Shown: positions 1 through 8,048 of the stretch, in pieces | Layout: every line of letters begins with the position of its first letter | How positions within the stretch are numbered: the first letter of the stretch is position 1 | Source of the DNA: Desulfarculus baarsii DSM 2075 | GTDB lineage: Bacteria > Desulfobacterota > Desulfarculia > Desulfarculales > Desulfarculaceae | Reading direction: 5' to 3' | Length of the DNA: 64,000 bases | NCBI RefSeq assembly: GCF_000143965.1 | Contig: NC_014365.1 | Coordinates: 2,135,501-2,199,500 of the forward strand | Notes under the pieces: generated by a model | What the model was told of the DNA's origin: nothing | The model's database searches: none | What the model saw: the letters and a program-made list of their open reading frames with translations, nothing else | Program-made: the position numbers and the translations under genes

Positions 1-496
1 GCAAGGGCCCACGATCGAAAACCACCGGCTCGCCGCTGTGCACGTCGGTGGCCACGCAGGCAAAGGGCAGCGGCAGATCCTCGATGCGCGCATCCGGCAG
101 AAAAAAGTCGACCGATTCCTGGAAAAACTGGCCGCCCATCACCGAAGGGCCCATCAAAAACGAGCGCAAAAGCCAGCTCTGCACGAAAAGCCGGCCCACT
201 TTGTCGACCAGGCTGCTGGCCGAGCCGTTTTCGGAGCTGGTTACGAGGCTGCGCAATTTGGCGTCGCGGGCCAAGTGCGATCCGGCGTATTCGATGACCT
301 TGGCGCGCATCCGGTCCGGCGTGAGCCCGGCGGCGAAAGCCCCCCCGGCCAGGGCCCCGGCGCTGGCCCCGATGATCGAGCGAACGGGCACGCCGCCATC
401 CCACAAAACCTCCAACACGCCCACGTGGGCGAAGCCCCTGGCCCCGCCGCCGCCCAAAACCAAATCCACGCCGTAGGTTGCGTTGTCGCGCTTCAT
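1..496 (-). CDS. Patatin-like phospholipase, C-terminal part beyond the left edge
   Basis: The minus-strand frame starts at an ATG at 496 and runs off the window at base 1. It contains a glycine-rich oxyanion loop (GGGGARG, near residue 16) followed by the nucleophile elbow GASAG (near residue 43), the two hallmarks of patatin-like acyl hydrolases. The later sequence includes FACVATDVHSGEPVVF, typical of the middle of the bacterial RssA/YchK-like branch. The catalytic Asp (DGG/DGA) lies outside the window. No signal peptide is seen, so it is probably cytoplasmic or membrane-peripheral. It diverges from rpsU. The substrate cannot be told from sequence. Confidence 0.85.
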   Translation of the reverse strand, partial: MKRDNATYGVDLVLGGGGARGFAHVGVLEVLWDGGVPVRSIIGASAGALAGGAFAAGLTPDRMRAKVIEYAGSHLARDAKLRSLVTSSENGSASSLVDKVGRLFVQSWLLRSFLMGPSVMGGQFFQESVDFFLPDARIEDLPLPFACVATDVHSGEPVVFDRGPL

Positions 497-520
497 TTGT
501 CCGTGCTTTTATGTTTAAGC

Positions 521-549
521 TTTACAAACATAACGGCCCTGGCTATATT
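521..549 (+). promoter_or_regulatory. Predicted sigma-70 promoter of rpsU
   Basis: TTTACA (521-526) and TATATT (544-549) are separated by exactly 17 bases in an AT-rich pocket between divergent genes. Transcription should start near 556, giving a leader of about 65 bases before the GTG of rpsU. Confidence 0.6.
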
Positions 550-557
550 TAGCCCCG

Positions 558-596
558 CGTCCGCGTTGGCGGACGACATATTTGGTTTATACCAAA
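558..596 (+). promoter_or_regulatory. Two tandem hairpins in the rpsU leader
   Basis: The first inverted repeat is CGTCCGC/GCGGACG (558-564 and 569-575, loop GTTG). The second is TTTGGT/ACCAAA (581-586 and 591-596, loop TTAT). Both lie between the predicted transcription start and the start codon at 623. They could stabilise the mRNA or mediate translational feedback by S21; which is unknown. Confidence 0.45.
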
Positions 597-622
597 AATT
601 CAGCATAGAGGGTGGTGATCGC

Positions 623-838
623 GTGCAGGTCCAAGTCATGGACAACAATGTCGAGAAGGCCATCAAGGCCCTTAAGCGCAAGCTGACCAAGGAAGGCGTC
701 TTCCGTCAGCTCAAGGAAAAGCGCTGGCATGAAAAGCCCTCCGACATGCGTCGGCGCAAGCAGCGTCAGGCGCGTCGGCGCATGCGCCGGCAAATCGCCA
801 GGGCCCGGGCTCGCGCCGAGGCGCGTCGGCATTTCTAG
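623..838 (+). CDS. rpsU: 30S ribosomal protein S21
   Basis: The 71-residue basic protein begins VQVQVMDNNVEKAIKALKRK and ends in an Arg-rich tail, matching S21 in length and pattern (DNNVEKA, then GVFRQLKEKRWHEKPSDMRR). S21 sits on the small-subunit platform near the 3' end of 16S rRNA and helps translation initiation. The GTG at 623 is preferred because it keeps the usual short beta strand before DNN; an ATG at 638 would remove it. A longer upstream reading frame in the same phase runs antisense to the lipase and is not coding. The gene appears monocistronic. Confidence 0.93.
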   Translation: MQVQVMDNNVEKAIKALKRKLTKEGVFRQLKEKRWHEKPSDMRRRKQRQARRRMRRQIARARARAEARRHF

Positions 839-865
839 TCCGGCCTGACATTGCAAAAGCCGCAT

Positions 866-896
866 CTGGGCGGTCTCCCCTTGGGGGGCCGCCCAG
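866..896. terminator. Bidirectional hairpin between rpsU and the LysE gene
   Basis: CTGGGCGG (866-873) pairs with CCGCCCAG (889-896), with a C-run/G-run inner extension. It lies between two convergent genes and could serve both, although a clear T-tract is missing on either side. Confidence 0.5.
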
Positions 897-903
897 TCGC
901 GTT

Positions 904-1584
904 TCAGCCCCATAGCCCCAGCAACATCCGCGCCGCGCCCACGCCGAAATAGACGCTGAAGCCCAAAAGCGTCACCGCGCAACAGCCGATGATCACGCGA
1001 TATATTCCATCGCTGAGCCAGCGCCGGCCCTTGGCCACCGCCAGCGAGACCAAACCGTACCACACCAGATCGGCGCTGATGTGGCCCAGATAAAACACCA
1101 CCACGCCCAAAGCGCCCCAGCGCGGATCGCGGGCCACCACCAGCAGCGACAGCCCCACCGTGGCCCACCACAAAATGAAATAAGGATTGGCCGCGCTGAG
1201 GAGCAGGCCGTCGGCCACCGGCCCCCGCTTGACCGCGCCCTGCCCGCTGGTCACCGCCGCCAGGCTGGCGCGCGGCAGGCCGCGCAGCATGCCCACGGCC
1301 ATGTGCAGCAAGATCAGCCCGCCCACCACGCCGATGGTTCCGGCCACGGCGTCCAGGCCCAGCAAAGGCCCCAGCCCGGCCAACAGCGCCGCCACCAGCG
1401 TCACTTCGATGATCCCGTGGCCCAAAACGATCAGCGGCCCGGCCCAAAAGCCCTGACGCACGCTGTGGGTGATGGTCATGGCCAGCACCGGCCCAGGCAT
1501 CACCGCCCCGGAAAAACCGATGGCGAACGAGCTGAGCCCCAGGCCCCACAGGCCCATGCCGGTTGCCAGAGATACGCCGTCCAT
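904..1584 (-). CDS. LysE/RhtB-family amino-acid or metabolite exporter
   Basis: The protein of about 226 residues is almost entirely hydrophobic, with six likely membrane spans. An early Pro-rich AVMPGPV motif is followed by a glycine-rich second span, and a loop in the middle reads SAANPYFILWW, both typical of LysE/RhtB translocators. These export amino acids or related small molecules by proton exchange; the substrate is not predictable. The frame is open further upstream to 1647, but that would overlap the neighbouring small gene, so the ATG at 1584 is preferred. It is the last gene of the minus-strand run with the Cys-rich protein and the M18 peptidase. Confidence 0.82.
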   Translation of the reverse strand: MDGVSLATGMGLWGLGLSSFAIGFSGAVMPGPVLAMTITHSVRQGFWAGPLIVLGHGIIEVTLVAALLAGLGPLLGLDAVAGTIGVVGGLILLHMAVGMLRGLPRASLAAVTSGQGAVKRGPVADGLLLSAANPYFILWWATVGLSLLVVARDPRWGALGVVVFYLGHISADLVWYGLVSLAVAKGRRWLSDGIYRVIIGCCAVTLLGFSVYFGVGAARMLLGLWG

Positions 1585-1592
1585 GCCCGCCC

Positions 1593-1805
1593 CTACGAGT
1601 ACTTGCACCAAGGCGCGTGGATCTTGACGTAGCCGACCACCGGACAATCACAATCGGTGGCCGCGCTGGGCGGCTGGCAGACCGTCCACTGCCCGGCCGG
1701 GGGGCCGCCCCGTTGGCGGCATGCCGGGCAATCGCCGTTTTCATCCAGCGCCGCGCCGCAGGCGGGGCACGGCTTGCCGATGGTTATGTCAAAGGTTTTG
1801 GGCAT
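1593..1805 (-). CDS. Small Cys-rich protein with a zinc-ribbon-like start
   Basis: This 70-residue frame starts at the ATG at 1805, six bases after the M18 aminopeptidase stop. It has CPAC at residues 13-16 and CPAC at 26-29, a spacing fitting one zinc ribbon, followed by a second cluster DCDCPVVGYV and a final HAPWC. Seven cysteines in 70 residues suggest metal binding. I do not recognise a family. The second half (VVGYVKIHAPWC) could be a separate small fold. Tight packing between two real genes and the clear Cys pairing support coding, but no function is assigned. Confidence 0.6.
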   Translation of the reverse strand: MPKTFDITIGKPCPACGAALDENGDCPACRQRGGPPAGQWTVCQPPSAATDCDCPVVGYVKIHAPWCKYS

Positions 1806-1810
1806 TGCCT

Positions 1811-3244
1811 TCAGTCCAAACGCCTGGCCGCGGCCTGGTAGAAGGCCAAAAAGGCCTGGCGCGCGGCGTGGATGTCGGCCTTGTGGCCGATCTCGAAGGG
1901 CGAATGCATCGACAACAGCGGCGGCCCGGCGTCGATGACCTCCATGCCGTGTTCGGCCAAAAACTTGGCGATGGTGCCGCCGCCTCCCTCGTCGATCTTG
2001 CCCATGGCCGCCACCTGCCAAGGCGCGCCCGCGCCGTCCCAGACGCTTCTGATCCAGGCCACGTATTCGGCGTCGGCGTCGCTGGTGGAGTATTTGCCGC
2101 CGGAGCCGGTGTATTTGCTCAGAGCCACGCCGTGGCCCAGGAGGGCGGCGTTGCGCTTTTCGTGCAACTCGGGGTAGTCCGGGTCCAGGGCCGCGGCGGC
2201 GTCGGCGCTGATGGCCTGGCTGGCGGCTAAAACGCGGCGCACGGCCAGATAGTCGGCCGGCTGGCCGGCGGCTTCGAGGATCGAGGATACCATCAATTCG
2301 AAGACGCGGCTGCGCGCGCCGGTGGCCCCTTCCGAGCCCACCTCCTCTTTGTCGACAAACAAGGCCACGGCGGTGTGAAGCGGATTTTGCAGGTCCAGGA
2401 TCGCCGCCATGGCCGCGAAGGCCGCGGCGCGGTCGTCCTGGCCGTAACCGCCGACGAACGCGCGGTCCAGGCCCACGTCCCTGGCCGGCCCGGCCGGCAC
2501 GATCTCCAGCTCGGCGCTGATCAGGTCGTGCTCGGTGAGGCCATATTCGTCGTAAAGCCTTTGAAGCACGGCCATTTTGACCTTTTCGCCTTTTTCGTCG
2601 CTATCCAGCGGCAACCCGGCGATCAGCAGGTTCATGCGCTCGGCCTCGAAGGCCTCGTTGACCTTTTTTTCGCCCTGGCTGCGCCGGCTGAGGTGGGGCA
2701 AAACGTCGAGCACGGTGAACACCGGGCCGTCGGGATCCTCGCCCAGGGCCAGGGGCACGACCCGACCATCCTTGGCGCAGACCACGCCCAGCAGGGCCAT
2801 GGGCCGGGCCAGCCACTGGTATTTCTTGACGCCGCCGTAGTAATGCGTCTTCAGGAAGGCCAGGCCCTGGTCTTCGTAAAGCGGGTTCATCTTCAGGTCC
2901 AGGCGCGGGGCGTCCAGGTGCGCGCCGATGATGCGCAGGCCCGCCGTCGCCGGCTCCTTGCCCAAAACCACCAGCGCCGCCATCTTGCCGCGAAATTCCA
3001 GAAACCAGCGTTTACCCTTGGCCTTGGCGCCCAGGGGCGCGAAGTCGGCCTCCAGGGCCTGGCGCTTGATTTCGGTCACGGCCAGGCGTTCGGTCTTGGC
3101 CACGCTCAAAAAACGCTTGTAGCGTTCGGCCAGGGCCATGATTTCCTTGCGCTGGGCGTCGGAAGATGTTTCCCAAATATTTTTGGGCTGATAGAGCAGT
3201 TTCTCATTCAACTCGTCAAGTTTTTTCTTGCTCAGCTTGGCCAT
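1811..3244 (-). CDS. M18-family aminopeptidase (zinc metallopeptidase)
   Basis: The 477-residue protein carries the M18 signatures: IIGAHLDAPRLDLK (first zinc ligands), GYGQDDRAAAFAAM, the catalytic acid region FVDKEEVGSEGATGARS, and a C-terminal HGVALSKYTGSGGKYS. These enzymes form large cytosolic tetrahedral complexes and remove N-terminal residues, often acidic ones, from peptides. Length and motif order match the bacterial M18 aminopeptidase 1 type. The start at 3244 follows a strong GGGGAGGG ribosome-binding site. It heads a three-gene run with the Cys-rich protein and the LysE exporter. Confidence 0.93.
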   Translation of the reverse strand: MAKLSKKKLDELNEKLLYQPKNIWETSSDAQRKEIMALAERYKRFLSVAKTERLAVTEIKRQALEADFAPLGAKAKGKRWFLEFRGKMAALVVLGKEPATAGLRIIGAHLDAPRLDLKMNPLYEDQGLAFLKTHYYGGVKKYQWLARPMALLGVVCAKDGRVVPLALGEDPDGPVFTVLDVLPHLSRRSQGEKKVNEAFEAERMNLLIAGLPLDSDEKGEKVKMAVLQRLYDEYGLTEHDLISAELEIVPAGPARDVGLDRAFVGGYGQDDRAAAFAAMAAILDLQNPLHTAVALFVDKEEVGSEGATGARSRVFELMVSSILEAAGQPADYLAVRRVLAASQAISADAAAALDPDYPELHEKRNAALLGHGVALSKYTGSGGKYSTSDADAEYVAWIRSVWDGAGAPWQVAAMGKIDEGGGGTIAKFLAEHGMEVIDAGPPLLSMHSPFEIGHKADIHAARQAFLAFYQAAARRLD

Positions 3245-3315
3245 GGGCCCTCCCCGCCTGGGCGCGAAACATCGTCAGCGCATGATTAAGCTAATACTCC
3301 ACGGCGGCCCACCCT

Positions 3316-4074
3316 TCAAGGCCGGGCGTCGGATGGCGCGCATTTTTGGGCCAACAGAAATATCTCCACGTTGCCCTTGGGGCCCAGGATGGGGCTGGGG
3401 CATTGACCCAGCACTTCCAGGCCCAGCTCGCGCAAGCAGTCGGCCACGCCGTCCACCGCCTGCTGGCGCGCGGCCGCGTCGCGAACCACGCCGCCCGAGC
3501 CCACGTGCTCGCGGCCGGCCTCGAACTGGGGCTTGACCATGGCCAGCAGCCGGCCGCCCAAGGCCAGGCGGGGCGTGATGTTGGGCAGCACCAGGCGCAG
3601 GCCGATGAATGACACGTCCATGACGATCAGCCCGTAGGGGCCGGGGGCCACTTCAATGGCCATGTGGCGCACATTCTGTCGCTCGATTGCCTTCACCCGA
3701 GGGTCCACGCGCAGCTTCCAGGCCAACTGACCATAGCCCACGTCCACGGCCGTGACCTCGGCAGCGCCCCGTTGCAGCAGACAGTCGGTGAAGCCGCCGG
3801 TGCTGGCGCCCACGTCCAGGCAGCTCAATCCGGCCGGATCGAGGCCGAAATGATCCAGCGCGCCAGCCAGCTTGAGCCCCCCCCGCGAGACATAGGGGTG
3901 CTCCGGGCCGTCGACGCTGACGGCGGCCTCGGGCTCGACGCTTTGGCCGGGCTTGCGCGCGGTCTGGCCGTCGATTCGGGCCAGGCCGGCCATGATCAGG
4001 GCCTGGGCCTTGGCCCGGCTGGGGGCCAGGCCAAGCTCCACCAGGCGTTGATCAAGGCGGGTGCGGCTGGCCAC
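3316..4074 (-). CDS. tlyA: TlyA-family rRNA 2'-O-methyltransferase
   Basis: The N-terminal about 60 residues are an S4 RNA-binding domain (RLDQRLVELGLAPSRAKAQA), followed by a Rossmann methyltransferase domain with the SAM motif LDVGASTGGFTDCLL. The combination and the 252-residue length are typical of TlyA/FtsJ-like proteins, which 2'-O-methylate cytidines in 16S and/or 23S rRNA; some family members have been called hemolysins. The GTG start at 4074 lies three bases after the dxs stop, an arrangement seen in many bacteria. Confidence 0.92.
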   Translation of the reverse strand: MASRTRLDQRLVELGLAPSRAKAQALIMAGLARIDGQTARKPGQSVEPEAAVSVDGPEHPYVSRGGLKLAGALDHFGLDPAGLSCLDVGASTGGFTDCLLQRGAAEVTAVDVGYGQLAWKLRVDPRVKAIERQNVRHMAIEVAPGPYGLIVMDVSFIGLRLVLPNITPRLALGGRLLAMVKPQFEAGREHVGSGGVVRDAAARQQAVDGVADCLRELGLEVLGQCPSPILGPKGNVEIFLLAQKCAPSDARP

Positions 4075-4077
4075 GGG

Positions 4078-5991
4078 TCAGGCCAACAGCGCCCTGGCCG
4101 CGGCGGCCACGGCCTCGGGGGTCAGGCCCAGACGCTGGCGCAGTTTGCCCTGGGCGCCGTGCTCGACATAGCGGTCGTTGACGCCGATCAGGCGCGTCTT
4201 GGGCCGCAGGCCGTGGGCGGCCAAGGCCTCCAGCACGGCCGCGCCGAAACCACCGGCCAGCATGTTTTCCTCGACGGTGACCACCCGGCCGCAACGCTGG
4301 GCTAGCTGGCAGATCAGTTCGTCGTCCAGCGGTTTGACAAAGCGGGCGTTGACCACCGCCGCCGACACGCCCTCGGCCGACAGCATCACCCCGGCCAGCC
4401 GGCAAAGCTCCACGCCCACGCCGATGCCCACCAGCAACACGTCGCCACCGTCGCTGAGCAACTGGCCCTTGCCCCAGGGCAACGGGCGCAGGGGCTCGTC
4501 GGTGTGCGCGCCAAGCCCCGCGCCGCGCGGATAGCGCAACGCCGTGGGGCCGTCGTGATCGAGCGCCGAAAAGAGCATGTGCCGCAGTTCGTTTTCGTCG
4601 GCCGGGGCCATGATCGAAAGATTGGGCGCGCAGCGCAGAAAGCTCAAGTCCAAGAGCCCCTGGTGCGTCTCGCCGTCCTCGCCCACCACGCCGGCCCGGT
4701 CCATGGCCAGCACCACCGGCAGCTTGGGCAGGCAGACGTCGTGGACGACCTGGTCAAAAGCCCGCTGCATGAACGTGCTGTAGATGGCCACCACCGGCCG
4801 GAAGCCCTCGCAGGCCAGGCCGGCGGCGAAGGTCACGGCGTGTTGCTCGGCGATGCCCACGTCGATGAAGCGGTCGCGGTATGATTCGGCAAAGGACTGC
4901 AAGCCGGTGCCTTCGGGCATGGCCGCGGTGATGGCCACGATGTCGCGGCGCTCCTTGGCCAATTGGACCATGGTCCGGCCAAAGACCTCGGTGTAGGTCT
5001 GGATTTTGGGCTTGGGCGGCGGGATGAGGCCGCAATCGGCCGTGGCCGGCGGCTGGGCTATTTTGCCCACGCCGTGGAAATGGGCCGGGTTTTCCTCGGC
5101 CGGCCGATAGCCCTTGCCTTTTTGGGTGATGACGTGGATCAGGTGGGGGCCCTTGATCGGCGCGACATTGCCGAAAACATTGATCAACCGGCCCAGATCG
5201 TGGCCATCCACCGGGCCGACGTAGTTGAAGCGAAAGGCCTCGAAAAGCATGCTGGGCGAGAAAAAGGCGCGGAACGACTCCTCGGCCCTGCGCGCCAATT
5301 CCACAAGATTTTCGCCAACTCCAGGCATGTTTTTAAGAAATCGCTCCAGCTCCTTGCGGAAGCGCTGATAGGCCCCGCCCGAGAGCGAACGGCTGACGAA
5401 CTTGGACAGCGCGCCCACGTTGGGGGCGATGGACATTCCGTTGTCGTTGAGCACGACGATCAGGTCTTCGTTCAGAAAGCCGGCCTGATTGAGGCCCTCG
5501 TAGGCCATGCCGCCGGTCAGTGAGCCATCGCCGATGACCGCCAACACCTTGCCCGAAGCGCCGCGCAGGCGTTTGCCCACGGCCATGCCCAGCGCCGCCG
5601 AGATGCTCGTCGACGAATGCCCAGTGTCAAAGGCGTCGTAGGCGCTTTCGCGGCGCTTGGGAAAGCCCGAAAGCCCGTCGAGTTGGCGTAGGGTGCAGAA
5701 TTGGTCGCGCCGACCGGTGATAATCTTGTGGGCGTAGGTCTGGTGGCCCACGTCCCAGACGATTTTGTCGTTGGGGCAATCAAAGACCGCGTGCAGGGCC
5801 AGGGTCAGCTCGACCACGCCCAGGCTGGGGGCCAGGTGGCCGCCGGTCTCGACGACGTGGGCAATGATGAAGCGCCGCACCTCGTCGGCCAGTTGCTTGA
5901 GCTGGTCCAGGCTCAGTTTCTTGACATCGGCCGGCGAATCTATCTTGGCCAGAATCTCGTATGTGGTTTGTTCGCTGGGTTGCAACGTCAC
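4078..5991 (-). CDS. dxs: 1-deoxy-D-xylulose-5-phosphate synthase
   Basis: The 637-residue protein has the full DXS architecture: a thiamine diphosphate domain with GDGSLTGGMAYEGLN, a pyrimidine-binding transketolase domain (DVGIAEQHAVTFAAG, GEDGETHQG) and a C-terminal transketolase domain. It condenses pyruvate and glyceraldehyde 3-phosphate to DXP, the first step of the MEP isoprenoid pathway and a precursor source for thiamine and pyridoxal. It lies directly downstream of ispA, so prenyl precursor supply and chain elongation are co-transcribed, and three bases before tlyA. Confidence 0.97.
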   Translation of the reverse strand: MTLQPSEQTTYEILAKIDSPADVKKLSLDQLKQLADEVRRFIIAHVVETGGHLAPSLGVVELTLALHAVFDCPNDKIVWDVGHQTYAHKIITGRRDQFCTLRQLDGLSGFPKRRESAYDAFDTGHSSTSISAALGMAVGKRLRGASGKVLAVIGDGSLTGGMAYEGLNQAGFLNEDLIVVLNDNGMSIAPNVGALSKFVSRSLSGGAYQRFRKELERFLKNMPGVGENLVELARRAEESFRAFFSPSMLFEAFRFNYVGPVDGHDLGRLINVFGNVAPIKGPHLIHVITQKGKGYRPAEENPAHFHGVGKIAQPPATADCGLIPPPKPKIQTYTEVFGRTMVQLAKERRDIVAITAAMPEGTGLQSFAESYRDRFIDVGIAEQHAVTFAAGLACEGFRPVVAIYSTFMQRAFDQVVHDVCLPKLPVVLAMDRAGVVGEDGETHQGLLDLSFLRCAPNLSIMAPADENELRHMLFSALDHDGPTALRYPRGAGLGAHTDEPLRPLPWGKGQLLSDGGDVLLVGIGVGVELCRLAGVMLSAEGVSAAVVNARFVKPLDDELICQLAQRCGRVVTVEENMLAGGFGAAVLEALAAHGLRPKTRLIGVNDRYVEHGAQGKLRQRLGLTPEAVAAAARALLA

Positions 5992-6034
5992 ACCTTTTGC
6001 GGGCCGTCGTCAAGCCGGCCGCGCGCGCCACGGG

Positions 6035-6928
6035 CTAGTGCGTCCTGGACATGATGTAGTGGGCCAAAAGCTCCAGGGGTCGGGCGGGAGGGCCCAGTTC
6101 GGCGATGATCGCGACCGCCTCCTCCACCAGGCGCTGGCCGGTTTGACGGGCCTGGGCCGGGCCCAGCACGGCGGGATAGGTCATCTTGCCCTTGGCCGCG
6201 TCGGCGCCGGTGGCCTTGCCCAGGGTCTCGGCGTCTCCTTCCAGGTCCAGCAGATCGTCGGCGATCTGGAAAGCCAGGCCGATGCGTCGGCCGTAGCGCA
6301 CCAGGCGGCTCAGCCTGTCCCGATCGGCCCCGGCCAGGATGCCGCCGGCCTCCAGCGAAGCGCAGATCAAGGCCCCGGTCTTGCGGGCGTGGATGTAGTC
6401 GACCATGGCCAGATCGGGCTCCATGGTTTCGGCCAGCAGATCGGCGGCCTGACCGCCGACCATGCCCAGATGTCCCGCCGCCCGCATGACCACGTTGGCC
6501 GCCTGGCGCGCGCGCTCGGCCGGCAGGTCGCCGACGGCGGCGGCGTCGGTCAGCAGGACCATGGCCTGGGTCAACAGGCCGTCGCCGGCCAACACGGCCA
6601 TGCCCTGGCCAAAGACCTTGTGGTTGGTCGGCACGCCCCGGCGATAGTCGTCGTCGTCCATGGCCGGCAGATCGTCGTGGATCAACGAATAGGTGTGGAT
6701 CATCTCCAGGGCGCAGGCGCAGAACATCGCCCGTCGGGGGTCGCCGCCCACGGCCTCGGCCCCGGCCAGGCACAAAATCGGGCGCAGGCGCTTGCCGCCG
6801 GCAAAAAGGCTGTAGCGCATGGCCTTGAGGATCACCCCGCCCGATTCGTCGGCCGGCAACCAGGCCTCCAGGGCCGCGTCGACCATCTGGCGACGCTGGG
6901 CCAGGTATTGTTTCAAGTCCACGCTCAT
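6035..6928 (-). CDS. ispA: Geranyl/farnesyl diphosphate synthase
   Basis: The 297-residue protein shows the trans-prenyltransferase motifs: a first Asp-rich motif in LIHDDLPAMDDDDYRRG and a second in FQIADDLLDLEGD, with GGKRLRP near the start. It elongates dimethylallyl diphosphate with isopentenyl diphosphate to C15 in the cytoplasm. The ATG overlaps the xseB stop by four bases (ATGA), indicating translational coupling. The xseB-ispA-dxs order is common in proteobacteria. Confidence 0.95.
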   Translation of the reverse strand: MSVDLKQYLAQRRQMVDAALEAWLPADESGGVILKAMRYSLFAGGKRLRPILCLAGAEAVGGDPRRAMFCACALEMIHTYSLIHDDLPAMDDDDYRRGVPTNHKVFGQGMAVLAGDGLLTQAMVLLTDAAAVGDLPAERARQAANVVMRAAGHLGMVGGQAADLLAETMEPDLAMVDYIHARKTGALICASLEAGGILAGADRDRLSRLVRYGRRIGLAFQIADDLLDLEGDAETLGKATGADAAKGKMTYPAVLGPAQARQTGQRLVEEAVAIIAELGPPARPLELLAHYIMSRTH

Positions 6929-7173
6929 TCCTCCGCCGCCTCGCCGGGCTCCAACGGCGTCTGCCGCGGAACGCCGTCGCCGCGGGCCAGCAAAACCACC
7001 TTTTGCTCGGCCTCGTCGAGGCGTTTGCCGCAGGCCTCGGCCAGGGCCACGCCTTCCTCAAAGAGCTTGAGCGATTGCTCCAGGGTCAGGTCGTCATTTT
7101 CCAGGCTCTGGACGATCTCTTCCAGGCGGCCCAACGAGGCCTCGAAGCCCTGTTGTTTTTTGGCTCCAGCCAT
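6925..7173 (-). CDS. xseB: Exodeoxyribonuclease VII small subunit
   Basis: The 82-residue helical protein has the XseB pattern FEASLGRLEEIVQSLENDDL followed by LEQSLKLFEEG. Several copies bind each XseA chain to form the single-strand exonuclease. The start overlaps the stop of the upstream M23 peptidase gene (TGATG). The large subunit, xseA, lies one gene upstream, so the two subunits are split by the peptidase gene. Confidence 0.94.
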   Translation of the reverse strand: MAGAKKQQGFEASLGRLEEIVQSLENDDLTLEQSLKLFEEGVALAEACGKRLDEAEQKVVLLARGDGVPRQTPLEPGEAAEE

Positions 7174-8048
7174 CAGTTCGCCTCCAAGGCGGCGGCGTAG
7201 CGCCGGCTAAGCTCCAGCCAGGCCAGCGGATCGATGCGCGCGCCGCCCACGCCCACGCCAAAGTCCAGGTGCGGTCCGGTGACTCTGCCCGTGGCCCCGA
7301 CTTCGGCGATGATCTGGCCCTTTGCCACGCGCTGGCCTTCTTTTACCAACATCGCCGACAAATGCAAGTAGCGGCTGACCACGCCCTGGCCGTGGTCGAT
7401 GATGATGGTCTGACCGCCGAAGTAGTGATCCAGGGCCACCGCCACCACGCCGGCGGCCGTGGCCTTGACCGGCTCGCCGGTGGCCGCGCGCAGATCCACG
7501 CCGCTGTGGGGCAGTTTTTCCACGCCGTTGACCACGCTGCGCCGGCCGAATTTGCTGACCACCACCCCCGGCACGGGCCGGATGAAGGGGCCCGACCAAT
7601 ATCTTTCAGGCGTGCGACGGGAATAGGCGGCGGCGATCTTGGCCTGGTCTTTTTTGTATTTTTCCAGCTCGGCCGGCGAAAGGTCGTCGAATTTTTTGTG
7701 CACGGTGATGCGCCGCACGCCGTAATCCATGGCCTTGACCGTGATCAGGGCGGCGGCCGCCTGGCGACCGTCGGCAAAGACGCGCAGCGTCTGACGGCCC
7801 AACGGCGCGTCCAACGGCGCGGCCACCACCGCGTAGTAGCAGCCCCGCGCGCCCCGTTGCAACGGCGTTTTCCGGCCCAAAAATTCGACCTCGGCCCGGG
7901 CCGGCGAGCCGCGCAGGCAGGCCGTGACCATGGCCGGCTGGCCCTTGCCCAGTGGCGTGGGCCAGATGTGGATCATCTGCGCGGCGGCCGGGCCGGGGCA
8001 CAATACAAAAAAAGCCAGCATCAACGACAGGGCCAGGCGATTCACCAC
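7173..8048 (-). CDS. Secreted M23-family (LytM-like) peptidase with an altered zinc motif
   Basis: An N-terminal signal peptide (about residues 1-23, cleavage after PGPAAA) is followed by a beta-rich domain and a C-terminal M23 domain. The first zinc motif is intact (LPHSGVDL) and the YLHLS histidine is present. However, the usual GPHLHF reads GPHLDF, with Asp in place of the His that normally ligates zinc. The protein should act on peptidoglycan in the periplasm, either as an Asp-ligated enzyme or as a non-catalytic LytM regulator. It starts with GTG inside the last codons of xseA after AGGAGG and overlaps xseB. Confidence 0.88.
   Translation of the reverse strand: MVNRLALSLMLAFFVLCPGPAAAQMIHIWPTPLGKGQPAMVTACLRGSPARAEVEFLGRKTPLQRGARGCYYAVVAAPLDAPLGRQTLRVFADGRQAAAALITVKAMDYGVRRITVHKKFDDLSPAELEKYKKDQAKIAAAYSRRTPERYWSGPFIRPVPGVVVSKFGRRSVVNGVEKLPHSGVDLRAATGEPVKATAAGVVAVALDHYFGGQTIIIDHGQGVVSRYLHLSAMLVKEGQRVAKGQIIAEVGATGRVTGPHLDFGVGVGGARIDPLAWLELSRRYAAALEAN

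Noticed and set aside
541-554. GGCTA-TATT-TAGCC repeat at the rpsU -10 box as a third XRE-cupin site
   Set aside because: The spacer is four bases rather than five, so the half-sites are out of register, and it overlaps a constitutive-looking ribosomal promoter.
38-838. Long plus-strand frame of 266 codons ending with S21
   Set aside because: Its first two thirds are antisense to the patatin-like gene; only the last 71 codons are S21.
5765-7210. 481-codon plus-strand frame
   Set aside because: Antisense to dxs, ispA and xseB, which have clear motifs.
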